Source: Alphaproteobacteria bacterium
GTDB taxonomy: Bacteria > Pseudomonadota > Alphaproteobacteria > CAAGCB01 > CAG-977
Length of the DNA: 64,000 bases
Direction: 5' to 3'
Assembly (NCBI GenBank): GCA_900768185.1
Contig: CAAGCB010000004.1
Span: 112,753 to 176,752 of the forward strand
Position 1 is the first letter of the stretch, and each line of letters begins with the position of its first letter. A program made the translations under genes and the position numbers. The notes under the pieces are model-generated. The model ran no database searches. It was not told where the DNA came from and saw only the letters and a list, made by a program, of their open reading frames with translations. Below are positions 7,877 through 16,398 of this stretch, in pieces.

Positions 7877-8083
7877 ATAGCAAGAAGTTTTTTATCACTT
7901 CGGCGACACGGCGATCCGGAACAGCCGCCGTCTTTCACCGGCATCGCTTTACCGCGGCGTTGATAACGGCATACGCGCCGCAAAAGTAATCCGTTGTTCC
8001 TTGTCGATACGGTTTTATTTTTCACCTGTAAATTTGTTTTAAAATATTGTATTTTCTTTTTATCGTTTTGAAAGGAAATCGGC
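7877..8083. other. Non-coding stretch before the acetyltransferase gene
   Basis: Roughly 200 bp lie between the RNA promoter and the acetyltransferase start. An open minus-strand frame crosses it (7873-8103) but runs into the start of the next gene, has an odd Arg/Lys/Cys-rich composition and no ribosome-binding site. The right part (8020-8080) is AT-rich and should hold the acetyltransferase promoter. No tRNA or tmRNA is recognised. Confidence 0.5.
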
Positions 8084-8488
8084 ATGAACTCGCCAGAAAT
8101 CAAAGAAATTTTTCAAAATTATCCGATCGGTCTGCTACTGCAAGGGCAGCCCGACGTTAAGAAAATAGAAAAAAGCCTGAACAAAGGACATTGTTTTGCC
8201 GCTTTTGACGGTGACGGCATTGTCGGCGTCTATGTCCTGCGGAATATGAAAGACGGTTCGGTGGAATTATCCGATATCGCCGTTGTCGAAAGTGCGCGCG
8301 GCAAAGGTTTGGGCAAAGCGTTGCTGAACGACGCCATAACGCGCGCCCGTGCAGACGGATACGACGGACTAAACGCTACGATTAAAATCGACGCCGACGC
8401 GCGGATTTTTTTTGAAATAAACGGTTTTTCCGTTGATGCGGACGCGGAAACGCCGGACGGCTTCACGCGCTTATCCCTGCCCTTGTGA
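8084..8488 (+). CDS. GNAT family N-acetyltransferase
   Basis: The 134-aa protein has the length and core of a single GNAT domain. The acetyl-CoA pyrophosphate loop is in VVESARGKGLGKALLNDAI (the R/QxxGxG/A motif as ARGKGLGKA), preceded by the VELSDIAV strand. The final strands contain IFFEINGFSV. Such enzymes move an acetyl group from acetyl-CoA to an amine on a small molecule or protein; the substrate cannot be read from the sequence. The ribosome-binding site is AAAGGAAA, before the ATG. The gene abuts the convergent nitroreductase-like gene with no spacer. Confidence 0.85.
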   Translation: MNSPEIKEIFQNYPIGLLLQGQPDVKKIEKSLNKGHCFAAFDGDGIVGVYVLRNMKDGSVELSDIAVVESARGKGLGKALLNDAITRARADGYDGLNATIKIDADARIFFEINGFSVDADAETPDGFTRLSLPL

Positions 8489-9079
8489 CTATTCGGGATA
8501 GCCGACGACCTGCGACACGATCACCTGCTTGCCGTCGGACAGGTTCAGTGCTTTTGTCATTTCGTCGTTGTCCTTTCCGCCGCGCACGACGTTATTCAAT
8601 CCGAACGCGGCGCAGAATAATCCGACGTTTTGGTACAGCGATCCCGCGTGCATTCCGGCGAATCTTCCGTTTTGCGCGACGTACAGCAGCGTCACGGGCG
8701 CCTTTTTCGCAAACGGCTGAGTGTTGATGTTTCGCAAATCCTTATCTGAAACGGGTAGCAACGCGTTTTCTTTGGCGTCATACAAAAACACGCCGTCCTT
8801 GTTCAAAACGTAGATGTCCATATCCTGTTTGTTCATCGCGGTCGGCGCGGTGCGCTTGCCGTCCTGACGGTTGACGCCGAACGCCGCCCACAGCATATCC
8901 GCCAGAATTTGCGGTTCGACGGATTTGTCGGCGAAAGAGCGCGTTGATTTCCGCGCATTCAACGCGTCCATCAGCGGCATGCCGCCCGTTGTCCGCGGCG
9001 CGGGAAGCTTGATCGTTTCAGCGGCGAAAACGGATTGCGCCGATAGCATCAAAGACAAAACGGCTAGGGACGATTTCAT
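8489..9079 (-). CDS. Exported nitroreductase/SagB-family protein
   Basis: The 196-aa protein starts with a signal peptide (MKSSLAVLSLMLSAQSVFAA, cleaved after AxA). The rest is a nitroreductase-fold domain: the FMN-contacting start RKSTRSFADK, LADMLWAAFGVNR, and a C-terminal part with GSLYQNVGLFCAAFGLNNV. This SagB/ThcOx-like subgroup uses FMN. Most relatives are cytoplasmic, so a predicted Sec signal is unusual and poses the question of how FMN reaches the protein outside. The physiological substrate is unknown. The stop codon directly abuts that of the convergent acetyltransferase gene. Confidence 0.75.
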   Translation of the reverse strand: MKSSLAVLSLMLSAQSVFAAETIKLPAPRTTGGMPLMDALNARKSTRSFADKSVEPQILADMLWAAFGVNRQDGKRTAPTAMNKQDMDIYVLNKDGVFLYDAKENALLPVSDKDLRNINTQPFAKKAPVTLLYVAQNGRFAGMHAGSLYQNVGLFCAAFGLNNVVRGGKDNDEMTKALNLSDGKQVIVSQVVGYPE

Positions 9080-9100
9080 AGCGTTATCCTTTTGAAAAAA

Positions 9101-11593
9101 TTAAAATTCGCGTTCGTTGCGTAAAAAATCGGGAATGTCGGCGGCGGGCATCGGGCGGCTGACGTAGTATCCCTGAATGATGTCGCACCCCTGCTTTTTC
9201 AGCAATTCCAGTTGTTCTTTGGTTTCGACGCCTTCGGAAACGATTTCCAATCCCAAGGTATGCCCCAGGTTGATAATGGCTTGAGCGATTTCGGCATCGT
9301 CGTAGTTATGCGTCATATCGCGCACAAACGACTGATCGATTTTCAAGCGGTCGACGGCAAAGCGTTTCAAATAGCTTAGCGACGAATAGCCCGTTCCGAA
9401 ATCGTCAATCGCCAGCTTGATGCCGACGCGGGACAAGCGCGACAAAATGTTATCCGCTTTGCGCGCGTCCTGCATAACGACGCTTTCGGTCAATTCCAGT
9501 TCCAGACGGTCGGGTGAAACGCCGCTGTCGGACAGGATTTTTTCGATTGTTCCTGCCAGATCTTCCTGCTGGAACTGAATGGCGGACAGATTGACCGCGA
9601 TCGAAATTTTCGGCAATCCCATTTCGTCCCATTGTTTCAAATGGCGCAAGGCTTCTTTTAAAATCCAGTCGCCCAAAGGAATAATCAGCCCCGTATCTTC
9701 GGCGATCGGAATGAAACGCGCGGGCGACACGATGCCGCGCGTCGGGTGTATCCAGCGCACCAAAGCTTCCGCCGCGTTGATTTTTCCCGTATGAACGTTC
9801 AGCTGCGGCTGGAAATAAAGCGCAAATTCGTTTTGTACCAGCGCTTTGCGTAAATCGCGTTCCAAAGCCAGACGGTCTTCGGTTTCATCGTTCATTTCCT
9901 GCGAAAAGAAAAAATAGCTGTTCGGCGCGGAATTGGCGGCGGTACGCAAAGCCATGTCGGCGTAGTTCACCAGTTTGTCGGGATCGGTGTCGTCGTCCGG
10001 AAAAATGGAAATACCGACGTTTGCGCCGACGTTGACTTCCGTTTCGCCCAAAAATATCGGCGCCAAAATGGTTTCAATCATCGTCCGCGCGTTCATTGCC
10101 GCCGTTTCGGTGTTGGGAATGTCCTCAATCACCATCGTAAATTCGTCCCCGCCGATACGGGCGACAAAGTCGTTCGCCGACACCTGTTTTAACAGACGTT
10201 CGGCGACGATCTTTAATAAATCGTCCCCCGCCGCGTGTCCCAGCGTGTCGTTGATGCGGTTGAAATTTGTTAAATCGGCGAACAGAACGGCGACTTTTTT
10301 CTTGCGCGCCGCCGACCGTTTCAAAATCTGGCGCAACTGTTCGTGGAACAAACGACGGTTCGGCAATCCCGTCAGCTGGTCGTAATTCGCCAGATGCAAA
10401 ATCTGTCCTTCCGCGTTTTTGCGCTTTGTCACGTCGTCGCGCACGATCACACAATACGTCAGATGCCCGTCGGCGTCCAAAATCGGCGAAATACGCTCGT
10501 CCACGGTGTACAGAGAACCGGATTTGTGCCGTTCGATGATTTCGCCGTGCCAGCATTTTCCCGTATGCAGGACGTTCCACATTTCCGTGTAAAACGCTTC
10601 GTTTTGCTGTTCGGTGCGCCGATGCACCAGTTTGTGTTCCAAAATTTCTTCGCGTCTGTAACCGCTTTGCGCGCAAAAGGCGTTGTTCACCCACAGCGCG
10701 ATGCCCCGTTCGTCCGTAATGACAAAGGCGTTCGGCGACATTTCCAACGCGGCGCGCTGCAACCGCATGCTTTGTTGATCGGCGGCGAACTGCATCGCCA
10801 TGGCGGCGCGCAGGGAAAAAGTTTCCAGCCGCTGAATGGTTGCGTTGTCCAGCCGCCCCAGTCCCGAATGGATTTCCAAAACGCCGTCGACGCCATCATG
10901 CGTCACCAGCGGGAAAGTGACAATCTGACGGGTGTGTTCGCGCCCGTCGGCATCAACGGTTTTGTCATCAGTCAATTCGATGACGCAGGTTCTTTTGGTT
11001 CGGATCGCCTGCCCCGTCGGACCGAATTTTTCCGTCAAGTCGTCCCAGCGAATGGGATTGGACGGGAAACCGGCGGACGCTTTACCCGCGACGGCGCGCA
11101 CGTCGACCGTGCCGTCTTTTTCCTTTTTACCGATCCAGACCAGCGGGCAGCCTATCAATTCAACGATTTTTTCGCACAAAAAAGCGCAAAACCGTTCCGG
11201 CGGCTGTCCGCGCAGAACGCGGCGCAAAGTCGCATGCAGAACGGAATCCATGCTTTCCGACATTTGGCGTTTGGAAATATCGCGCAACAGACAAACGTAA
11301 CCGTCGTTACACGGGGTTAGGACGATTTCGACCGGAAATTCCGTGTCGTCCTTTCGCAAACCGACGATTTCCGCCGTATTTCCGATCGCGTTTTCCCCGC
11401 GCAAAGCCGTCAGTGCGCCGAAAGCCGCGGCGGGACGTTCCCCGTCGGGCAGAACCGTTTGAACGCGCTTGCCGATCAATTCGTCGTTATTGTAGCCGAA
11501 CAGACGATGAACCGAAGAATTCGCCGCGACAATCTTTCCGTCGGAATCGATTTTTAAAACGGCACTCAGGTTGTTTTTTAACAGCGCGGCCAC
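9101..11593 (-). CDS. PAS-GAF-PAS-GGDEF-EAL cyclic-di-GMP signalling protein
   Basis: I place the start at the GTG at 11593, which has AAGGAA seven bases upstream, rather than at an ATG 96 bp further out with no such site; this gives 830 aa. The order is PAS (about 5-110), GAF (about 135-280), PAS (about 285-400), GGDEF (about 405-570) and EAL (about 580-825). The cyclase motif ARIGGDEF is intact, as are AEALVRW and LAIDDFGTGYSSL of the phosphodiesterase half. The protein could therefore make or break c-di-GMP depending on signals sensed by its N-terminal domains. No membrane segments are seen. It is transcribed away from motA-motB, which suggests a role in the motility decision. Confidence 0.92.
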   Translation of the reverse strand: MAALLKNNLSAVLKIDSDGKIVAANSSVHRLFGYNNDELIGKRVQTVLPDGERPAAAFGALTALRGENAIGNTAEIVGLRKDDTEFPVEIVLTPCNDGYVCLLRDISKRQMSESMDSVLHATLRRVLRGQPPERFCAFLCEKIVELIGCPLVWIGKKEKDGTVDVRAVAGKASAGFPSNPIRWDDLTEKFGPTGQAIRTKRTCVIELTDDKTVDADGREHTRQIVTFPLVTHDGVDGVLEIHSGLGRLDNATIQRLETFSLRAAMAMQFAADQQSMRLQRAALEMSPNAFVITDERGIALWVNNAFCAQSGYRREEILEHKLVHRRTEQQNEAFYTEMWNVLHTGKCWHGEIIERHKSGSLYTVDERISPILDADGHLTYCVIVRDDVTKRKNAEGQILHLANYDQLTGLPNRRLFHEQLRQILKRSAARKKKVAVLFADLTNFNRINDTLGHAAGDDLLKIVAERLLKQVSANDFVARIGGDEFTMVIEDIPNTETAAMNARTMIETILAPIFLGETEVNVGANVGISIFPDDDTDPDKLVNYADMALRTAANSAPNSYFFFSQEMNDETEDRLALERDLRKALVQNEFALYFQPQLNVHTGKINAAEALVRWIHPTRGIVSPARFIPIAEDTGLIIPLGDWILKEALRHLKQWDEMGLPKISIAVNLSAIQFQQEDLAGTIEKILSDSGVSPDRLELELTESVVMQDARKADNILSRLSRVGIKLAIDDFGTGYSSLSYLKRFAVDRLKIDQSFVRDMTHNYDDAEIAQAIINLGHTLGLEIVSEGVETKEQLELLKKQGCDIIQGYYVSRPMPAADIPDFLRNEREF

Positions 11594-11784
11594 AGTAGTG
11601 TTCCTTATCAGACTGCATGTAGAAGTCGTTGCGCCTTTTATAGCGTGACGCGGGATAAAAATCAAAGAAAAATCGGAATCCGCCCTCAAATTTTGCCTTG
11701 TAAAGGTTTTATCCGTTGATTTTTGTCAAACGGCGGGTTAAAAAAATAGCAAAAGGTTCACATAACTTTCTAAGGATTTGCGGC

Positions 11785-12573
11785 ATGTCTGCTTTGGTTG
11801 GGATTATTTTGGGCTGGGGGATTGTTTTTACCTCCATTCGCTTGGCGACCCCCGATATGTTGTCGTTTTGGGACTTGAACAGTTTTTTGCTGGTCATCAT
11901 CGGTCCGTATTTTTCGATGCTGATGGCGTATTCGGGCAAGGACGTCAACTCCGCCAACAAAAAATGGCTGGGCGCGTTTAAAAAGGACGTTCCGATCCCG
12001 TATAAAGACGAAGTCGGGCGGTTCGTGCGCTGGGCGTACATCACGCAAAAAAACGGATTGCAGGGACTGGAAAACGACGCCATGTCGACCGTCGGCGAAA
12101 ACGATCCTTTTTTAAAGTACGGCGTCGAACTGGTGATTTCGGGCTATACGGGAACGGAAATTCGCGAAATTTTAAAGGAATCCGCCTTCAGCACTTATCA
12201 GCGCGACGGCAAGCCGTCTGAAATTTTAACAAACATCGGGGGTTACGCTCCCGCATTCGGTATGGCGGGAACCCTGATCGGACTGGTCGTCATGCTGGGC
12301 AATATGGGCGCCGATCCCGCCGCAATCGGATCCGGCATGGCGGTGGCGTTGATTACGACGTTCTACGGCGTTATGTCAGCCCGTCTGATTTATCTGCCCA
12401 TCGGCGTGAAACTGGGGGCGAAAAACGACGAAACGCTGTTTCGCAACCTGCTGGTGACGGAAAGTCTTGTCCTGCTGGCGGAACGCAAAAGCCCCCGTTA
12501 CATTCAGGACAAGCTGAACGCGTTTTTGGATCCGTCCCAACATTTCCTGATCGACCGCGACATGCAACGCTGA
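11785..12573 (+). CDS. motA: Flagellar motor stator protein MotA-like
   Basis: I choose the ATG at 11785 because TAAGGA sits 9 bases upstream; the longer frame from 11716 adds a basic tail with no ribosome-binding site. The 262-aa protein has two N-terminal membrane helices, a cytoplasmic loop with charged residues (GRFVRWAYITQKNGLQGLEN), and two more helices including NIGGYAPAFGMAGTLIGLVV and GSGMAVALITTFYGVM. These are signatures of MotA/PomA, the ion-channel half of the stator that drives the flagellum. motB follows after 13 bp. No other flagellar genes are in the window. Confidence 0.9.
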   Translation: MSALVGIILGWGIVFTSIRLATPDMLSFWDLNSFLLVIIGPYFSMLMAYSGKDVNSANKKWLGAFKKDVPIPYKDEVGRFVRWAYITQKNGLQGLENDAMSTVGENDPFLKYGVELVISGYTGTEIREILKESAFSTYQRDGKPSEILTNIGGYAPAFGMAGTLIGLVVMLGNMGADPAAIGSGMAVALITTFYGVMSARLIYLPIGVKLGAKNDETLFRNLLVTESLVLLAERKSPRYIQDKLNAFLDPSQHFLIDRDMQR

Positions 12574-12586
12574 AAGGATTTTCGCA

Positions 12587-13249
12587 ATGCCGATGCCTTC
12601 CAAGAAAAAAGAGATCAATACCGACGACTGGCAGGGGACTTACGGCGACTGCGTAACGCTGTTGCTGTGCTTTTTCGTCATGTTGCTGGCGGCGTCGAAA
12701 ATGGATACGGTCATGTTCGAACAAATCAGAACGGGCATGGCGCGCGAATTTACGGACAAACAGCCGGACAGTCCCGTTATGTTGCTGCGTTCTGATTTGG
12801 ACGACGATTTGCGCGCGCTTAACATGGATTCGACGGCGACGCTGGGCAGCGATCACGTCGGTTTGATTTTGGATTTGGAAACGGACGCTTTTTTCGACAG
12901 CGGTTCGGCGGAGTTGAAGCCCGCCGCCATTCCCGTCCTGCGCCGTTTGGCGTCGACGCTGAATTCCCCGCGCTATCGTATTTTCAGATTCGAAGTACAG
13001 GGACATACGGACGACGAACCGATTGCGACATCGCATTTTCCGTCAAACTGGGAACTGTCGTCCGCGCGCGCGTCCGCCGTTACACGCTTTTTAATTCAAA
13101 GCGGCATTGATCCGACACGTTTGCGCGCCGTCGGTTTGGCAGACGTTCAACCGCGCTATCCGAACAGAGACGCTTACGGCGAGCCGATTCAGCACAATCG
13201 GCGGCGCAATCGGCGCGTTCGTCTGCGCATGGATCCCGTATATAAATAA
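12587..13249 (+). CDS. motB: Flagellar motor stator protein MotB-like
   Basis: The 220-aa protein has one membrane helix near the N-terminus (GDCVTLLLCFFVMLLAA). The ion-binding aspartate conserved in all MotB proteins is Asp21. A short linker leads to an OmpA-like peptidoglycan-binding domain (about residues 95-218) with VQGHTDDEPI, NWELSSARA and RRNRRVRLRM. MotB anchors the stator to the cell wall. It is somewhat shorter than the roughly 300 aa of E. coli MotB, mainly in the linker. AAAGGA precedes the start, 13 bp after motA. Confidence 0.9.
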   Translation: MPMPSKKKEINTDDWQGTYGDCVTLLLCFFVMLLAASKMDTVMFEQIRTGMAREFTDKQPDSPVMLLRSDLDDDLRALNMDSTATLGSDHVGLILDLETDAFFDSGSAELKPAAIPVLRRLASTLNSPRYRIFRFEVQGHTDDEPIATSHFPSNWELSSARASAVTRFLIQSGIDPTRLRAVGLADVQPRYPNRDAYGEPIQHNRRRNRRVRLRMDPVYK

Positions 13250-13265
13250 ACGCTTTCACGGAATT

Positions 13266-13298
13266 AAAACGCCGCGGCTTTTTCCGCGGCGTTGTTTT
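13266..13298. terminator. Bidirectional terminator between motB and the hydrolase gene
   Basis: The perfect stem AACGCCGCGG (13268-13277) and CCGCGGCGTT (13284-13293) has an A-run before it and GTTTT after it. It can stop transcription from both the motB and the hydrolase side. Confidence 0.85.
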
Positions 13299-14040
13299 AA
13301 ACCAGAAAATTCAATTCGTTTTCCAGAACAGCCAGTTCATGCGGTTCGGACAAACGATGTCCGCTGTTTTTCAGAACGACGATTTTAATGTTTTCGCTTT
13401 TTGCGGCATCGCATATTTTAAAAGCCGTTTCAACAGGAACGCAGTCGTCTTTGGCACCATGAATCAACGTCATCGGACAAGTAATGTCCAAACTGTCCGT
13501 GCCGTTTAAAACCAGATGTTTTTTACCGTCTTCAAACAGGTCGCGCGTCCAAGGATCCCCTTCTTCCGTCCAGCCGTTCGGAGTATGGATAATCCCGTTT
13601 TCCAAGATGTCGCGACGCTGTCGATCGGTAAAAGATTCCCAAACAGCGACGGTGAAATCAGCCGCCGCAGCCAATCCGACGACGGCTTTGACGCGTTCCG
13701 GACGCGCGCGCGCCGCCAGCAGGGAAATCCAACCGCCCATCGAACTGCCGACCAAAATCAGCGGCGATTGCGTCACGCCGTCAATGATGTCCAGCGCGTT
13801 ATCCCGCCAAAGCCCGATTGTGCCGTCGGTATATTTTCCGGACGATTGACCGTGTCCGATGAAATCAAACGCCGTGAACGAAAAATCGTTTTTTTCGCAG
13901 TATTCTTGCAAAAACAGCGATTTTGATGCGTTTTTGTCGGACAGCGTGCCGTGCATAAAAACGATTTCAACGGTCTTTTTCCCCGACACGCGGCGATAGG
14001 ACAACTTTCGTCCGTCCCTTAACGTCAAAAAGGAATCCAT
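13297..14040 (-). CDS. Alpha/beta hydrolase
   Basis: The 247-aa protein has an alpha/beta-hydrolase fold. FMHGTLSDKNASKS forms the oxyanion-hole region, LVGSSMGGWISLLAA is the nucleophile elbow with the catalytic serine in GSSMG, LIHGAKDDCVP gives the acid (Asp) and NSGHRLSEP the histidine. The whole triad is present. The closest family I recognise is ABHD10/serine aminopeptidase-like esterases, often found in Alphaproteobacteria. The substrate is unknown, probably a short acyl ester or thioester. No signal peptide is seen. Confidence 0.85.
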   Translation of the reverse strand: MDSFLTLRDGRKLSYRRVSGKKTVEIVFMHGTLSDKNASKSLFLQEYCEKNDFSFTAFDFIGHGQSSGKYTDGTIGLWRDNALDIIDGVTQSPLILVGSSMGGWISLLAARARPERVKAVVGLAAAADFTVAVWESFTDRQRRDILENGIIHTPNGWTEEGDPWTRDLFEDGKKHLVLNGTDSLDITCPMTLIHGAKDDCVPVETAFKICDAAKSENIKIVVLKNSGHRLSEPHELAVLENELNFLV

Positions 14041-14052
14041 GCTTCACCTCCT

Positions 14053-15645
14053 CTATAAATCGGAAAACAGATCGTCAACGGCGGCACCTTTTTTATCGTC
14101 CTTTTTTTCGGATCGTTCCTCTGATTTTTTATCGTCAGCATCGTCTTGCGGTTTTTCCATCGCGCCGTCGTCATCGTCTGAAAACGCATTGAAAATATTG
14201 CCGAACAGTTTTTTCTTTTTTTCCTTTTTGGGTGTTTCTTTGCGCGCGATCCACGCGTCAGCAAGCTGTTTTCCCGAATCCCGAATGGATTTTTCCAGAT
14301 TTTCGTCCAGCATTTGAACGTTGCCGTTTGCGGCGGACAGGGAATCTTCGTCCGTGTATTTTTGCGCCAGCAAGATATACTTGTAACATTCCGCCAAATC
14401 GGGCGTCACGCCGTTGCCTTCGCAATACATGGGTCCCATTTTGGAAAAGGCGATAAAATCGTTGCGTTCGTTTGCCAACTGCTGATAAATATCCAGCGCC
14501 GCCAACGGATTGGGGGATTCCAGTCCCTGCCCCAGAACATACACATCAGCCAAAGCGAGCAACGCCGCGCGATCGCCCGTGTCCGCTTTGGTTTTTAACG
14601 CGTCGATGACGGGCTGAAAATTATTTTCGCGCACCGCTTTATTCAAAAGACGGCGGGAAACGCCTCCCGCGACAATCAAGTCTTCGGTCGGGGTCTGAAT
14701 GGTCAGTTTGATTTCTTTTTGCGGCTCTTTACCGTTTTTGCCTTTGGGCGATTTTCCGCCGGTTCCCTCGTCCAGCAGGGAATCCGCCATGACCAGACGC
14801 GGCAGAGATTCCTCACGCGTTTTCTTTTTCCATTTTTGCGCGCGCCCCTGAGCCAAAGAAACTTCTTCGCTGCGCATTCTTTTCGCCAAAGTGTCGCGTT
14901 TTTGGGCGGCTTCCTCTTTGGCGGGCGACGTCCCGTATGCGGCGACCAAGTTATAATAGGTATGCGCGCCGACAACGTTGAAAGGCAATCCGCGGATTGT
15001 CGCGTTGCCGTACAAATCGGCAAGTTCCAGTTGGGCTTTGGAATTGCCCTGATCCGCGGCGAGCTTGTACCAGAAAACGGCTTGGGAAAAATCCTGCGGC
15101 GTGCCGACGCCTTTCAGATACATGCGTCCCAAAGCCATTTGCGCGGGGGCATAGCCCTGATCGGCGGATTTTTTGTAAAAGGAAAACGATTTGACAACGT
15201 CTTTTTTGACGCCCAGCCCCTCTTCATACATCAGGGCGATATTGTATTGCGCGGGAAAGCTGTTGTTTCCCGCCGCCTTGGAATACCAGGAGAATGCCTC
15301 CTTGTAGTTTTTTTCCTCGCCCTGCCCCGTATAATAGGCGTTGCCGATTTTCAGCTGGGCTTTTTCGCTGCCGTCAGCCGCAGCTTTGCGATAGATTTCC
15401 ATCGCCTTGAATTGATCGGGGTCGACACCCTGTCCCTGTTCGTACATGCGCCCCAAATAATAGCGCGCGTCGGCGTCGCCCTCTTTTTCAGCCAAGCGGG
15501 TAAATTCCTCGGCGGCAAAGGTGTAGTCGCGTTCGTTCAACGCGTCCAACGCTTCGCGCAACGTGGCGGACGCCGGCGAAATCAACGTCGGGAAAATCGT
15601 TCCGAACAAAAGTCCGTATTTTATCAAATCGCGCGCAGTCGTCAT
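14053..15645 (-). CDS. Exported Sel1-repeat protein
   Basis: The 530-aa protein has an N-terminal signal peptide (hydrophobic core YGLLFGTIFPTLISPASA). At least four Sel1-type repeats of about 36 aa follow (GDADARYYLGRMYEQGQGVD, GSEKAQLKIGNAYYTGQGEE, FPAQYNIALMYEEGLGVK, YAPAQMALGRMYLKGVGTPQ), with more degenerate ones near residues 345-410. The C-terminal 60 aa are Lys/Glu/Asp rich and low in complexity. Sel1 repeats are protein-protein scaffolds; exported ones occur in envelope or host-interaction roles. The partner is unknown. The gene starts 2 bp after the stop of the upstream Crp/Fnr gene, so the two are co-transcribed. Confidence 0.85.
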   Translation of the reverse strand: MTTARDLIKYGLLFGTIFPTLISPASATLREALDALNERDYTFAAEEFTRLAEKEGDADARYYLGRMYEQGQGVDPDQFKAMEIYRKAAADGSEKAQLKIGNAYYTGQGEEKNYKEAFSWYSKAAGNNSFPAQYNIALMYEEGLGVKKDVVKSFSFYKKSADQGYAPAQMALGRMYLKGVGTPQDFSQAVFWYKLAADQGNSKAQLELADLYGNATIRGLPFNVVGAHTYYNLVAAYGTSPAKEEAAQKRDTLAKRMRSEEVSLAQGRAQKWKKKTREESLPRLVMADSLLDEGTGGKSPKGKNGKEPQKEIKLTIQTPTEDLIVAGGVSRRLLNKAVRENNFQPVIDALKTKADTGDRAALLALADVYVLGQGLESPNPLAALDIYQQLANERNDFIAFSKMGPMYCEGNGVTPDLAECYKYILLAQKYTDEDSLSAANGNVQMLDENLEKSIRDSGKQLADAWIARKETPKKEKKKKLFGNIFNAFSDDDDGAMEKPQDDADDKKSEERSEKKDDKKGAAVDDLFSDL

Positions 15646-15647
15646 GG

Positions 15648-16355
15648 TTACGATTCCTTTTCTGTCATATCGCCGCCGCGCACATTGCGAACCAACTGTT
15701 CCAGCCGGCGCACGTCGTGAACGACCAACGCGCCGTTTTCCCGCGTGACGATGCCTTGTTTTGCCAAATCGCTCATGGTGCGGGCGACCGTTTCCCGCAC
15801 CGTGCTGATGCGCGCCGCGATATCGCTGTGAACGGGAATGGGGGAAATGTAGATCTTGCCGTCCTTTTCCACACCCTGTTTATGCGCCAGCCGCAAAATT
15901 TCGGCGTGAATGCGGTTGTTTGCCCCAAACGTTGACAATTCAATGATTCTTTCATTCGCGAAACGAATAATCGTCGCCATTCTTTGCATGGTGCGCAGGG
16001 AAACCTTGAATTCCTTGCGCAGACCGTCCATAAACTTTTCCGCCGGCAAAAAAGCGATTTCCGTCGGTTCCAAAGCGATAACGCTGGCGGAACGCGGCGC
16101 TTTGTCCAAAGCTGACATTTCGCCGAAAAAATTGCCCGCCTCGACATCGTCCAAACGCACTTCGCGTCCCGACAGCATGTAAATTAGAACGCAGACGCTA
16201 CCCTTGACAACGAACAAAATATCGGTGTTGACATCTTCGCGGTTAATGATCTCCTGTCCCGTTTTATATGTTTTCCAACGCAGGCACGGGTCGGTTTCCT
16301 TTTTAAATTCTTCCGAAGTTCCCTCAAACAACGGAATCGCATCAATTTTCAACAT
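15648..16355 (-). CDS. Crp/Fnr family transcriptional regulator
   Basis: The 235-aa protein has an N-terminal cyclic-nucleotide-binding beta-roll (about 10-120: GNFFGEMSALDKAPRSASVI, the phosphate-binding cassette with Gly-Glu and Arg-Ser) and a C-terminal winged helix (about 155-225) with ISTVRETVARTMSDLAKQGI as the recognition helix. The cassette resembles cAMP-binding members. No FNR-type N-terminal cysteine cluster is present. Its ATG lies in a 26-bp tandem duplication that repeats the ribosome-binding site and start region and creates a short upstream frame. It is followed by the Sel1 gene and preceded by purU. Confidence 0.9.
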   Translation of the reverse strand: MLKIDAIPLFEGTSEEFKKETDPCLRWKTYKTGQEIINREDVNTDILFVVKGSVCVLIYMLSGREVRLDDVEAGNFFGEMSALDKAPRSASVIALEPTEIAFLPAEKFMDGLRKEFKVSLRTMQRMATIIRFANERIIELSTFGANNRIHAEILRLAHKQGVEKDGKIYISPIPVHSDIAARISTVRETVARTMSDLAKQGIVTRENGALVVHDVRRLEQLVRNVRGGDMTEKES

Positions 16356-16398
16356 TCCCTCCTTATTTGAAATTTCAACATTCCCTCCTTATTTGAAA
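16347..16398. repeat. 26-bp perfect tandem duplication over a start region
   Basis: Two identical, directly adjacent 26-bp copies occupy 16347-16372 and 16373-16398. Each holds, on the minus strand, an AAGGAGGGA ribosome-binding site and an ATG TTG AAA start. The right copy overlaps the end of purU and the left copy holds the true start of the Crp/Fnr gene. Confidence 0.97.
16349..16381 (-). CDS. Possible 10-codon upstream ORF before the Crp/Fnr gene
   Basis: The duplicated copy nearest purU has its own strong ribosome-binding site and ATG at 16381. The frame reads MLKFQIRREC and ends at a TGA that overlaps the ATG-containing start of the regulator (16355). Ribosomes finishing this frame would stop right at the regulator start, so it could raise or tune its translation by coupling. 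No family is recognised; it is a by-product of the duplication. Confidence 0.45.
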   Translation of the reverse strand: MLKFQIRREC

